A stretch of DNA of 64,000 bases from NCBI RefSeq assembly GCF_916700565.1, contig NZ_CAKAKO010000006.1, forward strand, positions 372,001 to 436,000, in the 5' to 3' direction. The translations under genes and the position numbers were made by a program. The stretch is from Xenophilus sp. Marseille-Q4582. GTDB taxonomy: Bacteria > Pseudomonadota > Gammaproteobacteria > Burkholderiales > Burkholderiaceae_C. The first letter of the stretch is position 1, and each line of letters opens with the position of its first letter. Positions 53,357 through 62,604 of this stretch are shown one piece after another. The notes under the pieces are model-generated. The model was given only the letters and a program-made list of their open reading frames with translations, did no database searches and was not told the origin of the DNA.

Positions 53357-53393
53357 GGCTGGAGCACCTGCAGGGGCGCTCCGGCCTTTCGTC
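53357..53393 (+). terminator. Partial terminator/attenuator between dnaK and dnaJ
   Basis: GGCTGGAGC (53357-53365 region) pairs with GCTCCGGCC (53378-53386), nine pairs including one T-G wobble, with a 12-nt loop and a T-rich but interrupted tail (TTTCGTCTTTG). Such a weak terminator would lower dnaJ expression relative to dnaK. Confidence 0.5.
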
Positions 53394-53457
53394 TTTGTGC
53401 TCCCTCTGTTTCTGCCTCGGCCCGAGGCATTGCTGACCGCCCTTCACAGGCAAATCC

Positions 53458-54591
53458 ATGGCAACCAAACGCGACTACTACGAAATCCTGGGTGTGCCCA
53501 AGAACGCCTCGGACGACGAAATCAAGAAGGCCTATCGCAAGCTGGCCATGAAGTACCACCCGGACCGCAACCAGGGTGATGCGGCCAAGGACGCCGAGTC
53601 CAGGTTCAAGGAAGTCAAGGAAGCGTACGAGATGCTTTCTGACGGCCAGAAGCGGGCCGCCTACGACCAGTACGGCCACGCGGGGGTGGACCCGAACATG
53701 CGCGGCGGTCCCGGCGCGGAAGGTTTCGGCGGCTTCGCCGAGGCTTTCGGCGACATCTTCGGCGACGTGTTCGGCGGCGGCGCCCGCCGCGGCGGCGGAC
53801 GCCAGGTCTACCGCGGCAACGACCTCAGCTATGCGATGGAGGTCACGCTCGAGGAAGCCGCCGAGGGCAAGGACGCGCAGATCCGCATCCCGAGCTGGGA
53901 CGACTGCGGCACCTGCCACGGCAGCGGCGCCAAGCCCGGCACCAAGCCCATCACCTGCACCACCTGCCACGGCGCCGGCGCGGTGCAGATGCGCCAGGGC
54001 TTCTTCAGCGTGCAGCAGACCTGCCCGCAGTGCCGCGGCACCGGCAAGATCATTCCCGAGCCCTGCACCACCTGCCACGGCCAGGGCAAGATCAAGAACA
54101 CCAAGACCCTGGAAGTGAAGATCCCGGCCGGCATCGACGACGGCATGCGCATCCGCAGCACCGGCAATGGCGAGCCCGGCACCAATGGCGGGCCGCCGGG
54201 CGACCTGTACATCGAGATCCGCATCAAGAAGCACGAGGTCTTCGAGCGCGACGGCGACGACCTGCACTGCGTGGTGCCCGTGAGCATGACGACGGCCGCG
54301 CTCGGGGGCGAGATCGAGGTGCCCACGCTGGGCGGGCATGCGGCCATCGACATTCCCGATGGCACGCAGAGCGGCAAGCAGTTCCGCCTGCGCGGCAAGG
54401 GCATCAAGGGCGTGCGCTCCAGCTACCCGGGCGACCTGTACTGCCACATCCGCGTGGAAACGCCGGTGAAGCTCACCGAGCACCAGCGCAAGCTGCTCAA
54501 GGAACTGGACGAATCGCTGAAGAAGGGGGGCACGAAGCACAGCCCCAACGACAAGGGCTGGTTCGACAAGGCGAAGGAGTTCTTCAGCTGA
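53458..54591 (+). CDS. dnaJ: Chaperone DnaJ (Hsp40, type A)
   Basis: The 377-aa protein has a J-domain with HPD ([10 protein letters not shown], about 29-38), a Gly/Phe region ([20 protein letters not shown]), and four zinc repeats: [24 protein letters not shown] and CTTCHGQG (about 144-205). The two C-terminal substrate domains follow. It stimulates DnaK ATP hydrolysis and delivers clients. It lies 120 bp after dnaK and ends before a strong terminator. Confidence 0.98.
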   Translation: MATKRDYYEILGVPKNASDDEIKKAYRKLAMKYHPDRNQGDAAKDAESRFKEVKEAYEMLSDGQKRAAYDQYGHAGVDPNMRGGPGAEGFGGFAEAFGDIFGDVFGGGARRGGGRQVYRGNDLSYAMEVTLEEAAEGKDAQIRIPSWDDCGTCHGSGAKPGTKPITCTTCHGAGAVQMRQGFFSVQQTCPQCRGTGKIIPEPCTTCHGQGKIKNTKTLEVKIPAGIDDGMRIRSTGNGEPGTNGGPPGDLYIEIRIKKHEVFERDGDDLHCVVPVSMTTAALGGEIEVPTLGGHAAIDIPDGTQSGKQFRLRGKGIKGVRSSYPGDLYCHIRVETPVKLTEHQRKLLKELDESLKKGGTKHSPNDKGWFDKAKEFFS

Positions 54592-54647
54592 CCCCGCCGC
54601 CTGCCGGGGCTTGCGGCCGCATGGCCGCCGGCTTCGCGCCCCGCATG

Positions 54648-54672
54648 GAGACCGCCGCGGCGGTCTCTTTTT
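54648..54672 (+). terminator. Strong Rho-independent terminator after dnaJ
   Basis: GAGACCGCC (54648-54656) and GGCGGTCTC (54659-54667) make a perfect 9-bp stem with a 2-nt loop, followed by TTTTT (54668-54672). It ends the grpE-dnaK-dnaJ unit. Confidence 0.93.
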
Positions 54673-55347
54673 CTTTGGGCCCGCGGCTGCCGCTTTTGCG
54701 GCAATCCTTTCCGCCGGCCCATGCGGCCAATTGGCGCGCCCGCCCCGGCCGCCCGGCGCGCACGCGCGGCCAATTGGCCCCAGCGCCCCCGCTGCCGCCG
54801 GAATTGGGCGATCCTCCTACGCGCCTTGTCGGAGCGTCCAATCCATGGGCATAGGCCAAACCCGCGAAGCAAATCAATTTCATCCGGATTGTTTTTCTTC
54901 TAGCCGGGTAATATTCGGTAACATCAAATCGGCGGGTTTCTGAGCAGGCCCGCCGCGAACGCGCTCCGGGGCCCCCTGCCATTGGGCGGCGAGGCCCCGC
55001 CAGCGCCGCCCGGCGGCCTTTTGCACCGAATTGCACGGCGCGCCGGCTGCAGGTTTGGAACCCGCCATTTGTAACCCGGCACGTCTTTTGCTGCCGATGG
55101 TGGGATGCAGAGCGTTGGCGCCGGCGTGAAATCGGATTTGTAAATTCGCAAATCACGCCAACGGCCAATGACACTGCCGCGTTATTTGTCTTATGCTGGG
55201 CTCACCAAATCTGCAGATGGGGAGTTCATCCGGGGGACAGGCCGCCGCCACACGCTGCTTTTCGGAGCGCGTGCTCTCGCCAGAGTCGACGCGGCAGCCC
55301 GACACCGGACCCGGCGCAGAGCCTTGTTGACCCGATGGAGGTGCCCT
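54673..55347. other. Gene-free region between dnaJ terminator and prkA, A+T-richer
   Basis: I find no convincing gene here: open frames on either strand lack ribosome sites and family patterns. The stretch 54860-55170 is clearly richer in A+T than its surroundings. It holds a 7-bp hairpin (CGGCGGG 54930-54936 / CCCGCCG 54949-54955) and the nested inverted repeat at 55113-55163. It should contain the promoter and control sites of the prkA-yeaH-spoVR operon, but no clear sigma-54 or sigma-70 site could be assigned. Confidence 0.6.
55113..55163. repeat. Nested inverted repeat upstream of prkA
   Basis: CGTTGGCG (55113-55120) is the exact complement of CGCCAACG (55156-55163). Inside, GATTTG (55135-55140) is the complement of CAAATC (55149-55154). 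The two perfect arms share one axis closely enough to form a branched hairpin or a double operator, about 185 bp before prkA. No T-run follows, so it is not a normal terminator. Confidence 0.6.
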
Positions 55348-57270
55348 ATGGATGTCATCAGCAACTTCGCAGCGCGTTACGAGCGCACCCGTGAAGAGGT
55401 TCTTTCGCTCCAGGAGTACCTGGACATCTGCAAGCGGGACGCCACGGCCTACGCCACGGCGGCCGAGCGCATGCTCCAGGCCATCGGCGATCCCGAACTG
55501 GTCGACACGCGCAACGATCCGCGCCTGTCGCGCATCTTCGCCAACAAGGTCATCAAGCTCTACCCGGCCTTCCGCGAGTTCTACGGCATGGAAGACGCGA
55601 TCGAGCAGGTGGTCTCGTACTTCCGCCATGCCGCGCAGGGCCTGGAGGAGAAGAAGCAGATCCTCTACCTGCTGGGCCCGGTGGGCGGCGGCAAGAGTTC
55701 CATCGCCGAGCGCCTGAAGCAGCTCATGGAGCAGGTGCCCTTCTACGCGCTGCAGGGCTCGCCGGTGAACGAGTCGCCGCTGGGCCTGTTCGACCCCGCC
55801 GAGGACGGCGAGATCCTGGAGAAGGAATACGGCATCCCGCGCCGCTACCTGCAGCGCATCCTCTCGCCCTGGGCCGTGAAGCGGCTGGAAGAGTACGGCG
55901 GCGACATCCGCCAGTTCAAGGTGGTCAAGCGCTACCCCTCGGTGCTGCGGCAGATCGCGGTGGCCAAGACGGAGCCCGGCGACGAGAACAACCAGGACAT
56001 CTCCTCGCTGGTCGGCAAGGTGGACATCCGCAAGCTGGAGACCTATGCCCAGGACGACCCCGACGCGTACAGCTACTCGGGCGGCCTGTGCCTGGCCAAC
56101 CAGGGCCTGCTGGAATTCGTGGAGATGTTCAAGGCACCGATCAAGGTGCTGCACCCGCTGCTGACGGCCACCCAGGAAGGCAACTTCAAGGGCACCGAGG
56201 GCTTCGGCGCCATTCCTTTCGACGGCATCGTGCTCGCGCACAGCAACGAAAGCGAATGGAAGGCCTTCCGCAACAACAAGAACAACGAGGCCTTCCTCGA
56301 CCGCATCTACATCGTCAAGGTGCCCTACTGCCTGCGCGTGTCCGAAGAGATCCGCATCTACGACAAGCTGGTGCGCAACTCTTCGCTGTCGGCCGCGCCC
56401 TGCGCCCCGGGCACGCTGAAGATGATGGCCCAGTTCTCGGTGCTCACGCGCCTGAAGGAACCCGAGAACTCCAACCTCTTCAGCAAGATGCAGGTCTACG
56501 ACGGCGAGAGCCTCAAGGACACGGACCCGAAGGCCAAGTCGCTGCAGGAGTACCGCGACTACGCGGGCGTCGACGAAGGCATGAGCGGCGTGTCCACGCG
56601 CTTCGCCTTCAAGATCATCTCCAAGGTCTTCAACTTCGACAGCTCCGAAGTCGCGGCCAATCCGGTGCACCTGATGTACGTGCTGGAGCAGCAGATCGCA
56701 CGCGAGCAGTTCCCGCCCGAGACCGAGCAGAAGTTCGTCGGCTACATCAAGGAGCTGCTGGCGCCGCGCTATGCGGAGTTCATCGGCAAGGAGATCCAGA
56801 CCGCCTACCTCGAGAGCTATTCGGAGTACGGCCAGAACATCTTCGACCGCTACGTGACCTATGCCGACTACTGGATCCAGGACCAGGAGTACCGCGACGT
56901 GGACACCGGCGAGGTCTTCGACCGCGCGTCCCTCAATGCCGAGCTGGAGAAGATCGAGAAGCCCGCGGGCATCGCCAATCCCAAGGACTTCCGCAACGAG
57001 ATCGTGAACTTCGTGCTGCGCGCGCGCGCCAACAACGCGGGCAAGAACCCGCTGTGGACCAGCTACGAGAAGCTGCGCTCGGTGATCGAGAAAAAGATGT
57101 TCTCCAACACCGAGGAGCTGCTGCCCGTGATCAGCTTCAACGCCAAGAGCAGCGCCGACGAGCAGAAGAAGCACGAGGACTTCGTGACGCGCATGGTCGA
57201 GAAGGGCTACACGGCCAAGCAGGTGCGGCTGTTGTGCGAGTGGTACCTGCGCGTGAGAAAGAGTTCGTGA
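55348..57270 (+). CDS. prkA: PrkA serine protein kinase / AAA+ protein
   Basis: The 640-aa protein has an N-terminal AAA+ module with Walker A GPVGGGKSS (about 105-113) and the PrkA pattern FYALQGSPVNESPLGLF, SYSGGLCLANQGLLEFVEMF, and GIVLAHSNESEWKAF. A C-terminal kinase-like domain follows. Length equals E. coli YeaG (644). In enterobacteria it forms a stress/nitrogen-starvation unit with YeaH and YcgB, as it does here with the next two genes. GGAGGTG precedes ATG 55348. Confidence 0.95.
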   Translation: MDVISNFAARYERTREEVLSLQEYLDICKRDATAYATAAERMLQAIGDPELVDTRNDPRLSRIFANKVIKLYPAFREFYGMEDAIEQVVSYFRHAAQGLEEKKQILYLLGPVGGGKSSIAERLKQLMEQVPFYALQGSPVNESPLGLFDPAEDGEILEKEYGIPRRYLQRILSPWAVKRLEEYGGDIRQFKVVKRYPSVLRQIAVAKTEPGDENNQDISSLVGKVDIRKLETYAQDDPDAYSYSGGLCLANQGLLEFVEMFKAPIKVLHPLLTATQEGNFKGTEGFGAIPFDGIVLAHSNESEWKAFRNNKNNEAFLDRIYIVKVPYCLRVSEEIRIYDKLVRNSSLSAAPCAPGTLKMMAQFSVLTRLKEPENSNLFSKMQVYDGESLKDTDPKAKSLQEYRDYAGVDEGMSGVSTRFAFKIISKVFNFDSSEVAANPVHLMYVLEQQIAREQFPPETEQKFVGYIKELLAPRYAEFIGKEIQTAYLESYSEYGQNIFDRYVTYADYWIQDQEYRDVDTGEVFDRASLNAELEKIEKPAGIANPKDFRNEIVNFVLRARANNAGKNPLWTSYEKLRSVIEKKMFSNTEELLPVISFNAKSSADEQKKHEDFVTRMVEKGYTAKQVRLLCEWYLRVRKSS

Positions 57271-57303
57271 TCCTCTTTCCCTCGCGCGCATCGGGAGATT
57301 GAC

Positions 57304-58596
57304 ATGGCCGTGCTCCAGCAGATCATCGACCGCCGCCTCTCGGGCAAGAACAAGTCGGTGGGCAACCGCGAGCGCTTCCTGCGCCGCTACCGCGTCCAGA
57401 TCCGCGATGCGGTGCGCAAGGCCGTCGCGGGCCGCAACATCCGCGAGCTGGAACAGGGGGAGGACGTCACCCTGCCCCGCCGGGACGTGTCGGAGCCGAC
57501 CTTCGGCCATGCCCAGGGCGGCAACCGCGAGTACGTGCATCCGGGCAACCAGGAGTACGTCAAGGGCGACCGCATCGAGCGGCCCAGGGGCCAGGCCGGT
57601 GGCGGCTCGGGCAGCGGCGAAGCGAGCGACGGCGGCGAAGGCGAGGACGACTTCGTCTTCCGCCTCACGCGCGAGGAATTCATGCAGGTCTTCTTCGAAG
57701 ACCTCGCCCTGCCCCACCTGATCCGCACCCAGCTGGCCGAAGTGCCGGAATGGAAGAGCCACCGCGCGGGCTTCACGAGCGACGGCACGCCCAACAACCT
57801 GCACGTGGTGCGCTCCATGCGCGGCGCACTGGCCCGGCGCATCGCGCTGGGCGGCGAAGACCGCAAGGAACTGCGCCGCCTGGTGCAGCACCTGACGGCC
57901 CTGGAGCTGCACCCGGAGGCCGACAGCCCGCTGCTGCGCAAGGAGCGGCACGAGACCGAGCTGGCCATCGACGAACTGCGCAAACACGCGCGGCACGTGC
58001 CCTACATCGACCCCATCGACCTGCGCTACCGCAGCCGCGTGCGCACGCCGGTGCCCAGCGCCAAGGCCGTGATGTTCTGCCTCATGGACGTGTCGGGCTC
58101 GATGGACGAGGCGCGCAAGGACATGTCCAAGCGCTTCTTCATGCTGCTGTACCTCTTTCTCACGCGGCACTACGAGAAGATCGAGCTGGTCTTCATCCGC
58201 CACCACACGCAGGCGCAGGAAGTCAGCGAGGACGATTTCTTCCACGCCACGGAGACGGGGGGCACCGTGGTGTCGAGCGCACTGGTGCTGATGCGGGACA
58301 TCATCCGCGCGCGTTTCCCCAGCAGCGAGTGGAACATCTACGGCGCGCAGGCCAGCGACGGCGACAACTGGCACCAAGACAGCGGCCGCTGCCGCGAGCT
58401 GCTGGCGCAGGACATCCTGCCGCTGGTGCGCTACTACGCCTACGTGCAGGTGGCCGAGGCCGAGCAGAACCTCTGGCAGGAATACGCGCAGCTCGAGGGC
58501 GAGCACAGGCACTTCGCGATGCGCAAGGTCCACGGCGCGCAGGACATCTACCCGGTGTTCCGCGAGCTGTTCAAGAAGGAAGGGAGCCCCGCATGA
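57304..58596 (+). CDS. yeaH: YeaH/DUF444 family VWA-type protein
   Basis: The 430-aa protein starts IIDRRLSGKNKSVGNRERFL and has the DUF444 signature: a Gly-rich stretch (GGGSGSGEASDGGEG, about 100-114), LALPHLIRTQ, and a VWA-like metal site DVSGSMDEARKDMSKRFF (about 262-279). HHTQAQEVSEDDFF and a TGGTVVSSAL segment follow. Function is not settled; it is the constant partner of PrkA. ATG 57304 lies 33 bp after prkA and its end overlaps spoVR (ATGA). Confidence 0.92.
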   Translation: MAVLQQIIDRRLSGKNKSVGNRERFLRRYRVQIRDAVRKAVAGRNIRELEQGEDVTLPRRDVSEPTFGHAQGGNREYVHPGNQEYVKGDRIERPRGQAGGGSGSGEASDGGEGEDDFVFRLTREEFMQVFFEDLALPHLIRTQLAEVPEWKSHRAGFTSDGTPNNLHVVRSMRGALARRIALGGEDRKELRRLVQHLTALELHPEADSPLLRKERHETELAIDELRKHARHVPYIDPIDLRYRSRVRTPVPSAKAVMFCLMDVSGSMDEARKDMSKRFFMLLYLFLTRHYEKIELVFIRHHTQAQEVSEDDFFHATETGGTVVSSALVLMRDIIRARFPSSEWNIYGAQASDGDNWHQDSGRCRELLAQDILPLVRYYAYVQVAEAEQNLWQEYAQLEGEHRHFAMRKVHGAQDIYPVFRELFKKEGSPA

Positions 58597-60161
58597 GCAG
58601 CGTTCTTGAGCGCCCGCGCGCCTCACAACAAGGGCTGCCGCCCGTCTTCGCCCGCGCGCCGCAGCGCCTGCCCAGCCCGGCGGACTGGAGCTTCGAGCTG
58701 ATCGAGACCTACCACGGCGAGATCGCGCGCACGGCGCGCGCCTTCGGCCTGGACACCTATGCGAACCAGCTCGAGATCATCACGGCCGAGCAGATGATGG
58801 ACGCCTACGCCAGCGTGGGCATGCCCGTGATCTACCGCCACTGGTCCTACGGCAAGCAGTTCATCGCCACCGAGAAGAACTACCGGCGCGGCTTCATGGG
58901 CCTGGCCTACGAGATCGTCATCAACTCCGACCCGTGCATCTCCTACCTCATGGAGGAGAACACGATGGCCATGCAGGCGCTGGTGATCGCGCATGCCGCC
59001 TACGGCCACAACAGCTTCTTCAAGGGCAACTACCTGTTCCGCATGTGGACGGATGCCTCGTCCATCATCGACTACCTGGTTTATGCGAAGAACTATGTGG
59101 CCGAATGCGAGGAGAAGCACGGCATCGACGCGGTGGAGGAGCTGCTGGACTCCTGCCATGCACTGATGAACTACGGGGTGGACCGGTACCGCCGCCCGCA
59201 GAAGCGCTCGCTCGCCCAGGAAATCGCGCTGCGCGAAGAACGCGAGCGGCACCTGCAGCAGCAAGTGAACGACCTGTGGCGCACCGTGCCGCGCGGCAGC
59301 ACCGGCGCCGAGGCCGAGTCCGCCGCGGCCAGGCGCTTTCCCCCCGAGCCGCAGGAGAACCTGCTGTACTTCATCGAGAAGAACGCCGCGCTGCTCGAGC
59401 CCTGGCAGCGCGAGGTGGTGCGTATCGTGCGCAAGATCGCGCAGTACTTCTACCCGCAGCGCCAGACGCAGGTCATGAACGAGGGCTGGGCCACCTTCTG
59501 GCACTACACGCTGCTCAATTCGCTGTACGACCAGGGACTGCTGGCCGACGGGTTCATGGTCGAATGGCTGGCCTCGCACACCGCCGTGGTCTACCAGCCG
59601 CCCGTCGGCCACCGCGCCTACAGCGGCATCAACCCCTATGCGCTGGGCTTCGCGATGTACACGGACCTGCGCCGCATCTGCGAGAAGCCGACCGACGAAG
59701 ACCGCCACTGGTTCCCCGACATCGCGGGCAGCAACTGGGTGCAGACGCTGGACTGGGCCATGCGCAACTTCAAGGACGAGAGCTTCATCGGCCAGTTCCT
59801 GAGCCCGCAGGTGATGCGCGACTTCCGCCTGTTCGCCATCCGCGACCACGAGGACGAGGACGAGCTGGAGGTCTCGGCCATCCACGACGAGGGCGGCTAC
59901 CGCGCGCTGCGCGAATCGCTGTCGCGCCAGTACGACATCGCCAGCCGCGAGCCCGACATCCAGGTCTGGAACGCGGACCTGCGCGGCGACCGTTCGCTGA
60001 CGCTGCGCCACACGGTGCGCGACCGCCGCCCGCTGCATGAGGACACGCCCGAAGTGCTCAAGCACGTGGCGCGGCTGTGGGGCTTCGACGTTCACCTCGA
60101 AAGCGTGGACGCGCAGGGCGTGGCCAGCGCCCGCCGCACCGTGAGTCCCAAGCGCGGCTGA
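58593..60161 (+). CDS. SpoVR family protein
   Basis: The 522-aa product has the SpoVR pattern: WSFELIETYHGEIARTARAF near 27-46, YRHWSYGKQF, YEIVINSDPCISYLMEENTM near 105-124, AHAAYGHNSFFKGNYLF, and NEGWATFWHYTLLN in the middle. The family is called after a Bacillus spore-cortex gene but in proteobacteria it belongs to the prkA-yeaH stress unit (E. coli ycgB). Biochemistry is unknown; the conserved His/Glu residues suggest a metal site. It overlaps yeaH by 4 bp. Confidence 0.93.
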   Translation: MSSVLERPRASQQGLPPVFARAPQRLPSPADWSFELIETYHGEIARTARAFGLDTYANQLEIITAEQMMDAYASVGMPVIYRHWSYGKQFIATEKNYRRGFMGLAYEIVINSDPCISYLMEENTMAMQALVIAHAAYGHNSFFKGNYLFRMWTDASSIIDYLVYAKNYVAECEEKHGIDAVEELLDSCHALMNYGVDRYRRPQKRSLAQEIALREERERHLQQQVNDLWRTVPRGSTGAEAESAAARRFPPEPQENLLYFIEKNAALLEPWQREVVRIVRKIAQYFYPQRQTQVMNEGWATFWHYTLLNSLYDQGLLADGFMVEWLASHTAVVYQPPVGHRAYSGINPYALGFAMYTDLRRICEKPTDEDRHWFPDIAGSNWVQTLDWAMRNFKDESFIGQFLSPQVMRDFRLFAIRDHEDEDELEVSAIHDEGGYRALRESLSRQYDIASREPDIQVWNADLRGDRSLTLRHTVRDRRPLHEDTPEVLKHVARLWGFDVHLESVDAQGVASARRTVSPKRG

Positions 60162-60236
60162 GAGAGCGCGAGGCCGCAATCTCGCGCTCATGTTCACGTG
60201 GCGCATCTGCACCCGGCTCGGCCGGGTGGCACCCTT

Positions 60237-61349
60237 CTATGCCGTCGGCTGCCGGTAGCGCGACCAGGCCGCGTCCGTGGGCGTGGTGCCGGCGCCGGGC
60301 CGCTGCGGCAGCCGGAAGTGGCCGTCCACCACCTCGGCCGGATCGGTGAAGCAGTCCTTGATCCAGGGGATGTATTCCAGCACCTCGCAGGCCGGATGGG
60401 CGTAGCTCAGATGCACGTGCACCTGGCTCATGTCGCCGGCGTGGGGCGCCACGGGCAGGCGGAAGGCATGGGCGGCCTCGCAGACCTGCAGCACCTCCGT
60501 GAGCCCGCCCATGCGCGTGCAATCCGGCTGCACCCAGTGAATCGCCTGCTGCGCAAAGAACTCGCTGAAGGCGTCGGCGGTGTAGAGCTGCTCGCCCAGC
60601 GCGACCGGGATGTGCGTGCTGCGCGCCAGCTGCGCATGGCCTTTGACGTCGTCGTGCCACAGCGGCTCCTCGAACCAGAAGACGTCGAAGGGCGCCGCGC
60701 CGCGGCAGAAGCGCAGGCAGCTCGCCAGGTCCCACTTGCCATTGCCGTCGACGGCCAGCGTCACGTCGGGGCCGATGGCCTCGCGCACGGCGGCCAGGCG
60801 GCGCAGGTCGCGCTCCACCGTGGAGCCGACCTTGATCTTGATGCCCGTGAAGCCCTGGTCCACGGCGCGGCGCGCGCCTTCGACCAGTTGGCCGTCGGCG
60901 ATGCTGAGCCAGCCGATGTCGGTGTTGTAGGCCCGCACCTTCTCGCGCACCTGGCCGCCCAGGAGCTTGCACAGCGGCACGCCCGCGGCCTTGGCCTTCA
61001 GGTCCCACAGCGCCACGTCGATGGCCGCGAGCGACAGCGTGGTGATGCCCGCGCGGCCGATCCACTGCAGCGCCGGGTCTCTCGCGAGCTTGCGCCACAG
61101 GCGATGCACATCATGGGCGTCTTCGCCGATCAAAAGCGGCGCATGGCAGGTCTCGATGCAGCGCGTGATGAGCTGGTCGCTGGGCAGATGTGCATGCGTG
61201 CCGGTGAAGCCATAGCCCGACAGGCCGTCGGCCGTGTCGATCTTCGCGCCCACCACACCCCAGTGGGTGATGCTGTGCGTGCTGTCGGCGATCTGCGAAC
61301 CCGTGACGGGCACGTGCAGGATGAAGGGGGTGACCCGGGTGATCTGCAT
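60237..61349 (-). CDS. Enolase-superfamily acid-sugar dehydratase (mandelate racemase group)
   Basis: The 370-aa protein has an N-terminal capping domain, the catalytic Lys in GIKIKVG (about 169-175), metal ligands in [18 protein letters not shown] and ALGEQLY, and the His in [10 protein letters not shown] near 308. These mark the mandelate-racemase subgroup. Likely reactions are dehydration of a monocarboxylic sugar acid; the exact substrate cannot be told. It is separate from the aldarate cluster but could add another sugar acid to it. The gene ends tail to tail with spoVR and follows the nitronate monooxygenase-like gene. Confidence 0.85.
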   Translation of the reverse strand: MQITRVTPFILHVPVTGSQIADSTHSITHWGVVGAKIDTADGLSGYGFTGTHAHLPSDQLITRCIETCHAPLLIGEDAHDVHRLWRKLARDPALQWIGRAGITTLSLAAIDVALWDLKAKAAGVPLCKLLGGQVREKVRAYNTDIGWLSIADGQLVEGARRAVDQGFTGIKIKVGSTVERDLRRLAAVREAIGPDVTLAVDGNGKWDLASCLRFCRGAAPFDVFWFEEPLWHDDVKGHAQLARSTHIPVALGEQLYTADAFSEFFAQQAIHWVQPDCTRMGGLTEVLQVCEAAHAFRLPVAPHAGDMSQVHVHLSYAHPACEVLEYIPWIKDCFTDPAEVVDGHFRLPQRPGAGTTPTDAAWSRYRQPTA

Positions 61350-61400
61350 GGTGTTGTCTCCTTTCTCGTTCTTTGGGGCGCCTGCGGCCTTCGCGCGGCG

Positions 61401-62453
61401 TCAGCGCGGGAAACCCGCGGCCAGCGCATGCACCAGCTGCGCCGCCGGCTGCGGTTGGCAGCCCGAGGCATTCTGCCCCGCCCACATCGAGGTGAAGTCG
61501 CCGCTGCCGGCGGCTTCGGCCTTGGCGCGCAGCGGCGCGATGGCCGCAGTGGCCAGCGGAAACTCGGGCGCGGCCGGGTTCAGCGGCCCCAGCTCGCGCA
61601 TCACGCGGTTGACGATGCCGCGTGCCGGCCGGCCCGTGAACAGCGTGGTCAGGGCCGTGTGGCGCGCCGCTTCGCTTTGCAGCGCGGCGCGATGCAGGGG
61701 GCTGGTCGTGGCCTCGTCGCACAGCATGAAGGCCGTGCCCACCTGCACGCCCGCGGCGCCCAGCGCCAGCGCCGCGGTCACGCCCTGGGCGTCGGCGATG
61801 CCGCCCGCCGCGATGACGGGCACGCGCAGCGCCGCGGCGAGCTGAGGCACGAGCGCGAACACGCCCAGCTGGCGCGTCAGGTCGTGCGACAGGAAATGGC
61901 CACGGTGGCCGCCAGCCTCCAGGCCCTGCGCGATCACGGCGTCCGCTCCGTGCGCCTGCAGCCACAGGCCCTCCTCCACCGTGGTGGCCGAGGCCAGCAC
62001 GCGCGCGCCCCAGGCCTTCACGCGGCGCAGCAGGCCGGCCTCGGGCAAGCCGAAGTGGAAGCTGAGCACGGGCGGGCGGAAGGGCTCGATCAGATCCGCG
62101 ATCTCGGCGCTGAAGGGGTGGCGGCCCGGTCCGGCCGGGATGCTCGCGGCGTCGATGCCATGTTCGGCGTAGTACGGCGCCAGGGCGGCGCGCCAGCCCG
62201 CCTCGCGGCCCGCATCGGGCACCGGCGGCACGTGGCAGAAGAAGTTGAGGTTCCAGGGCAGCTCGCCCAGGCCGGCGCGCAGCGCTTCCAGTTCGGCGCG
62301 CAACGCATCGGGGGCCAGCATGGCGCAGGGCAGCGAGCCCAGTGCGCCCGTTTGCCCGACGGCAATGGCCAGCCGGCTGCCCTGCACGCCGGCCATCGGG
62401 GCCTGGATCAGGGGCAGCTTCACACCCAGCAGGGTGCACAGTTCGTTCGTCAT
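61401..62453 (-). CDS. Nitronate monooxygenase-family (2-nitropropane dioxygenase-like) flavoenzyme
   Basis: A TIM-barrel FMN enzyme of 350 aa with LPLIQAPMAGVQG (about 14-26), LNFFCHVPP, VLSFHFGLP, AQGLEAGGHRGHF (phosphate-binding and catalytic His region, near 185) and VPVIAAGGIADAQGVTAAL. These match class I nitronate monooxygenases, which detoxify propionate-3-nitronate and other nitronates. ATG 62453 fits the family start. It precedes the enolase-superfamily gene by 51 bp on the same strand. Confidence 0.88.
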   Translation of the reverse strand: MTNELCTLLGVKLPLIQAPMAGVQGSRLAIAVGQTGALGSLPCAMLAPDALRAELEALRAGLGELPWNLNFFCHVPPVPDAGREAGWRAALAPYYAEHGIDAASIPAGPGRHPFSAEIADLIEPFRPPVLSFHFGLPEAGLLRRVKAWGARVLASATTVEEGLWLQAHGADAVIAQGLEAGGHRGHFLSHDLTRQLGVFALVPQLAAALRVPVIAAGGIADAQGVTAALALGAAGVQVGTAFMLCDEATTSPLHRAALQSEAARHTALTTLFTGRPARGIVNRVMRELGPLNPAAPEFPLATAAIAPLRAKAEAAGSGDFTSMWAGQNASGCQPQPAAQLVHALAAGFPR

Positions 62454-62604
62454 GACGCGGTCCTTCATCGAATGGGCCCTGAAAGCGTGCACGGGACGCC
62501 CGGGCCGCCCCATTGTCGGCAGGCGGTGCGGCGCCTGCATCGCCATGTAAACAAGGCCTTGGACGACAGGGGCCGCGCCACCGCACCGCGCACAGTCGGG
62601 CACG

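Noticed and set aside
51382-54540. Open frame of over 1000 codons on the minus strand across dnaK and dnaJ
   Set aside because: Antisense shadow of two certain genes; no domain pattern and no ribosome site.
54584-55174. Open frame of 196 codons on the minus strand in the gap before prkA
   Set aside because: It runs through the dnaJ terminator, has no ribosome site and no recognisable fold.
55153-58626. Open frame of about 1150 codons on the minus strand across prkA and yeaH
   Set aside because: Antisense to firmly identified genes and shows the repetitive Leu/Gly/Val/Arg bias of such shadows.
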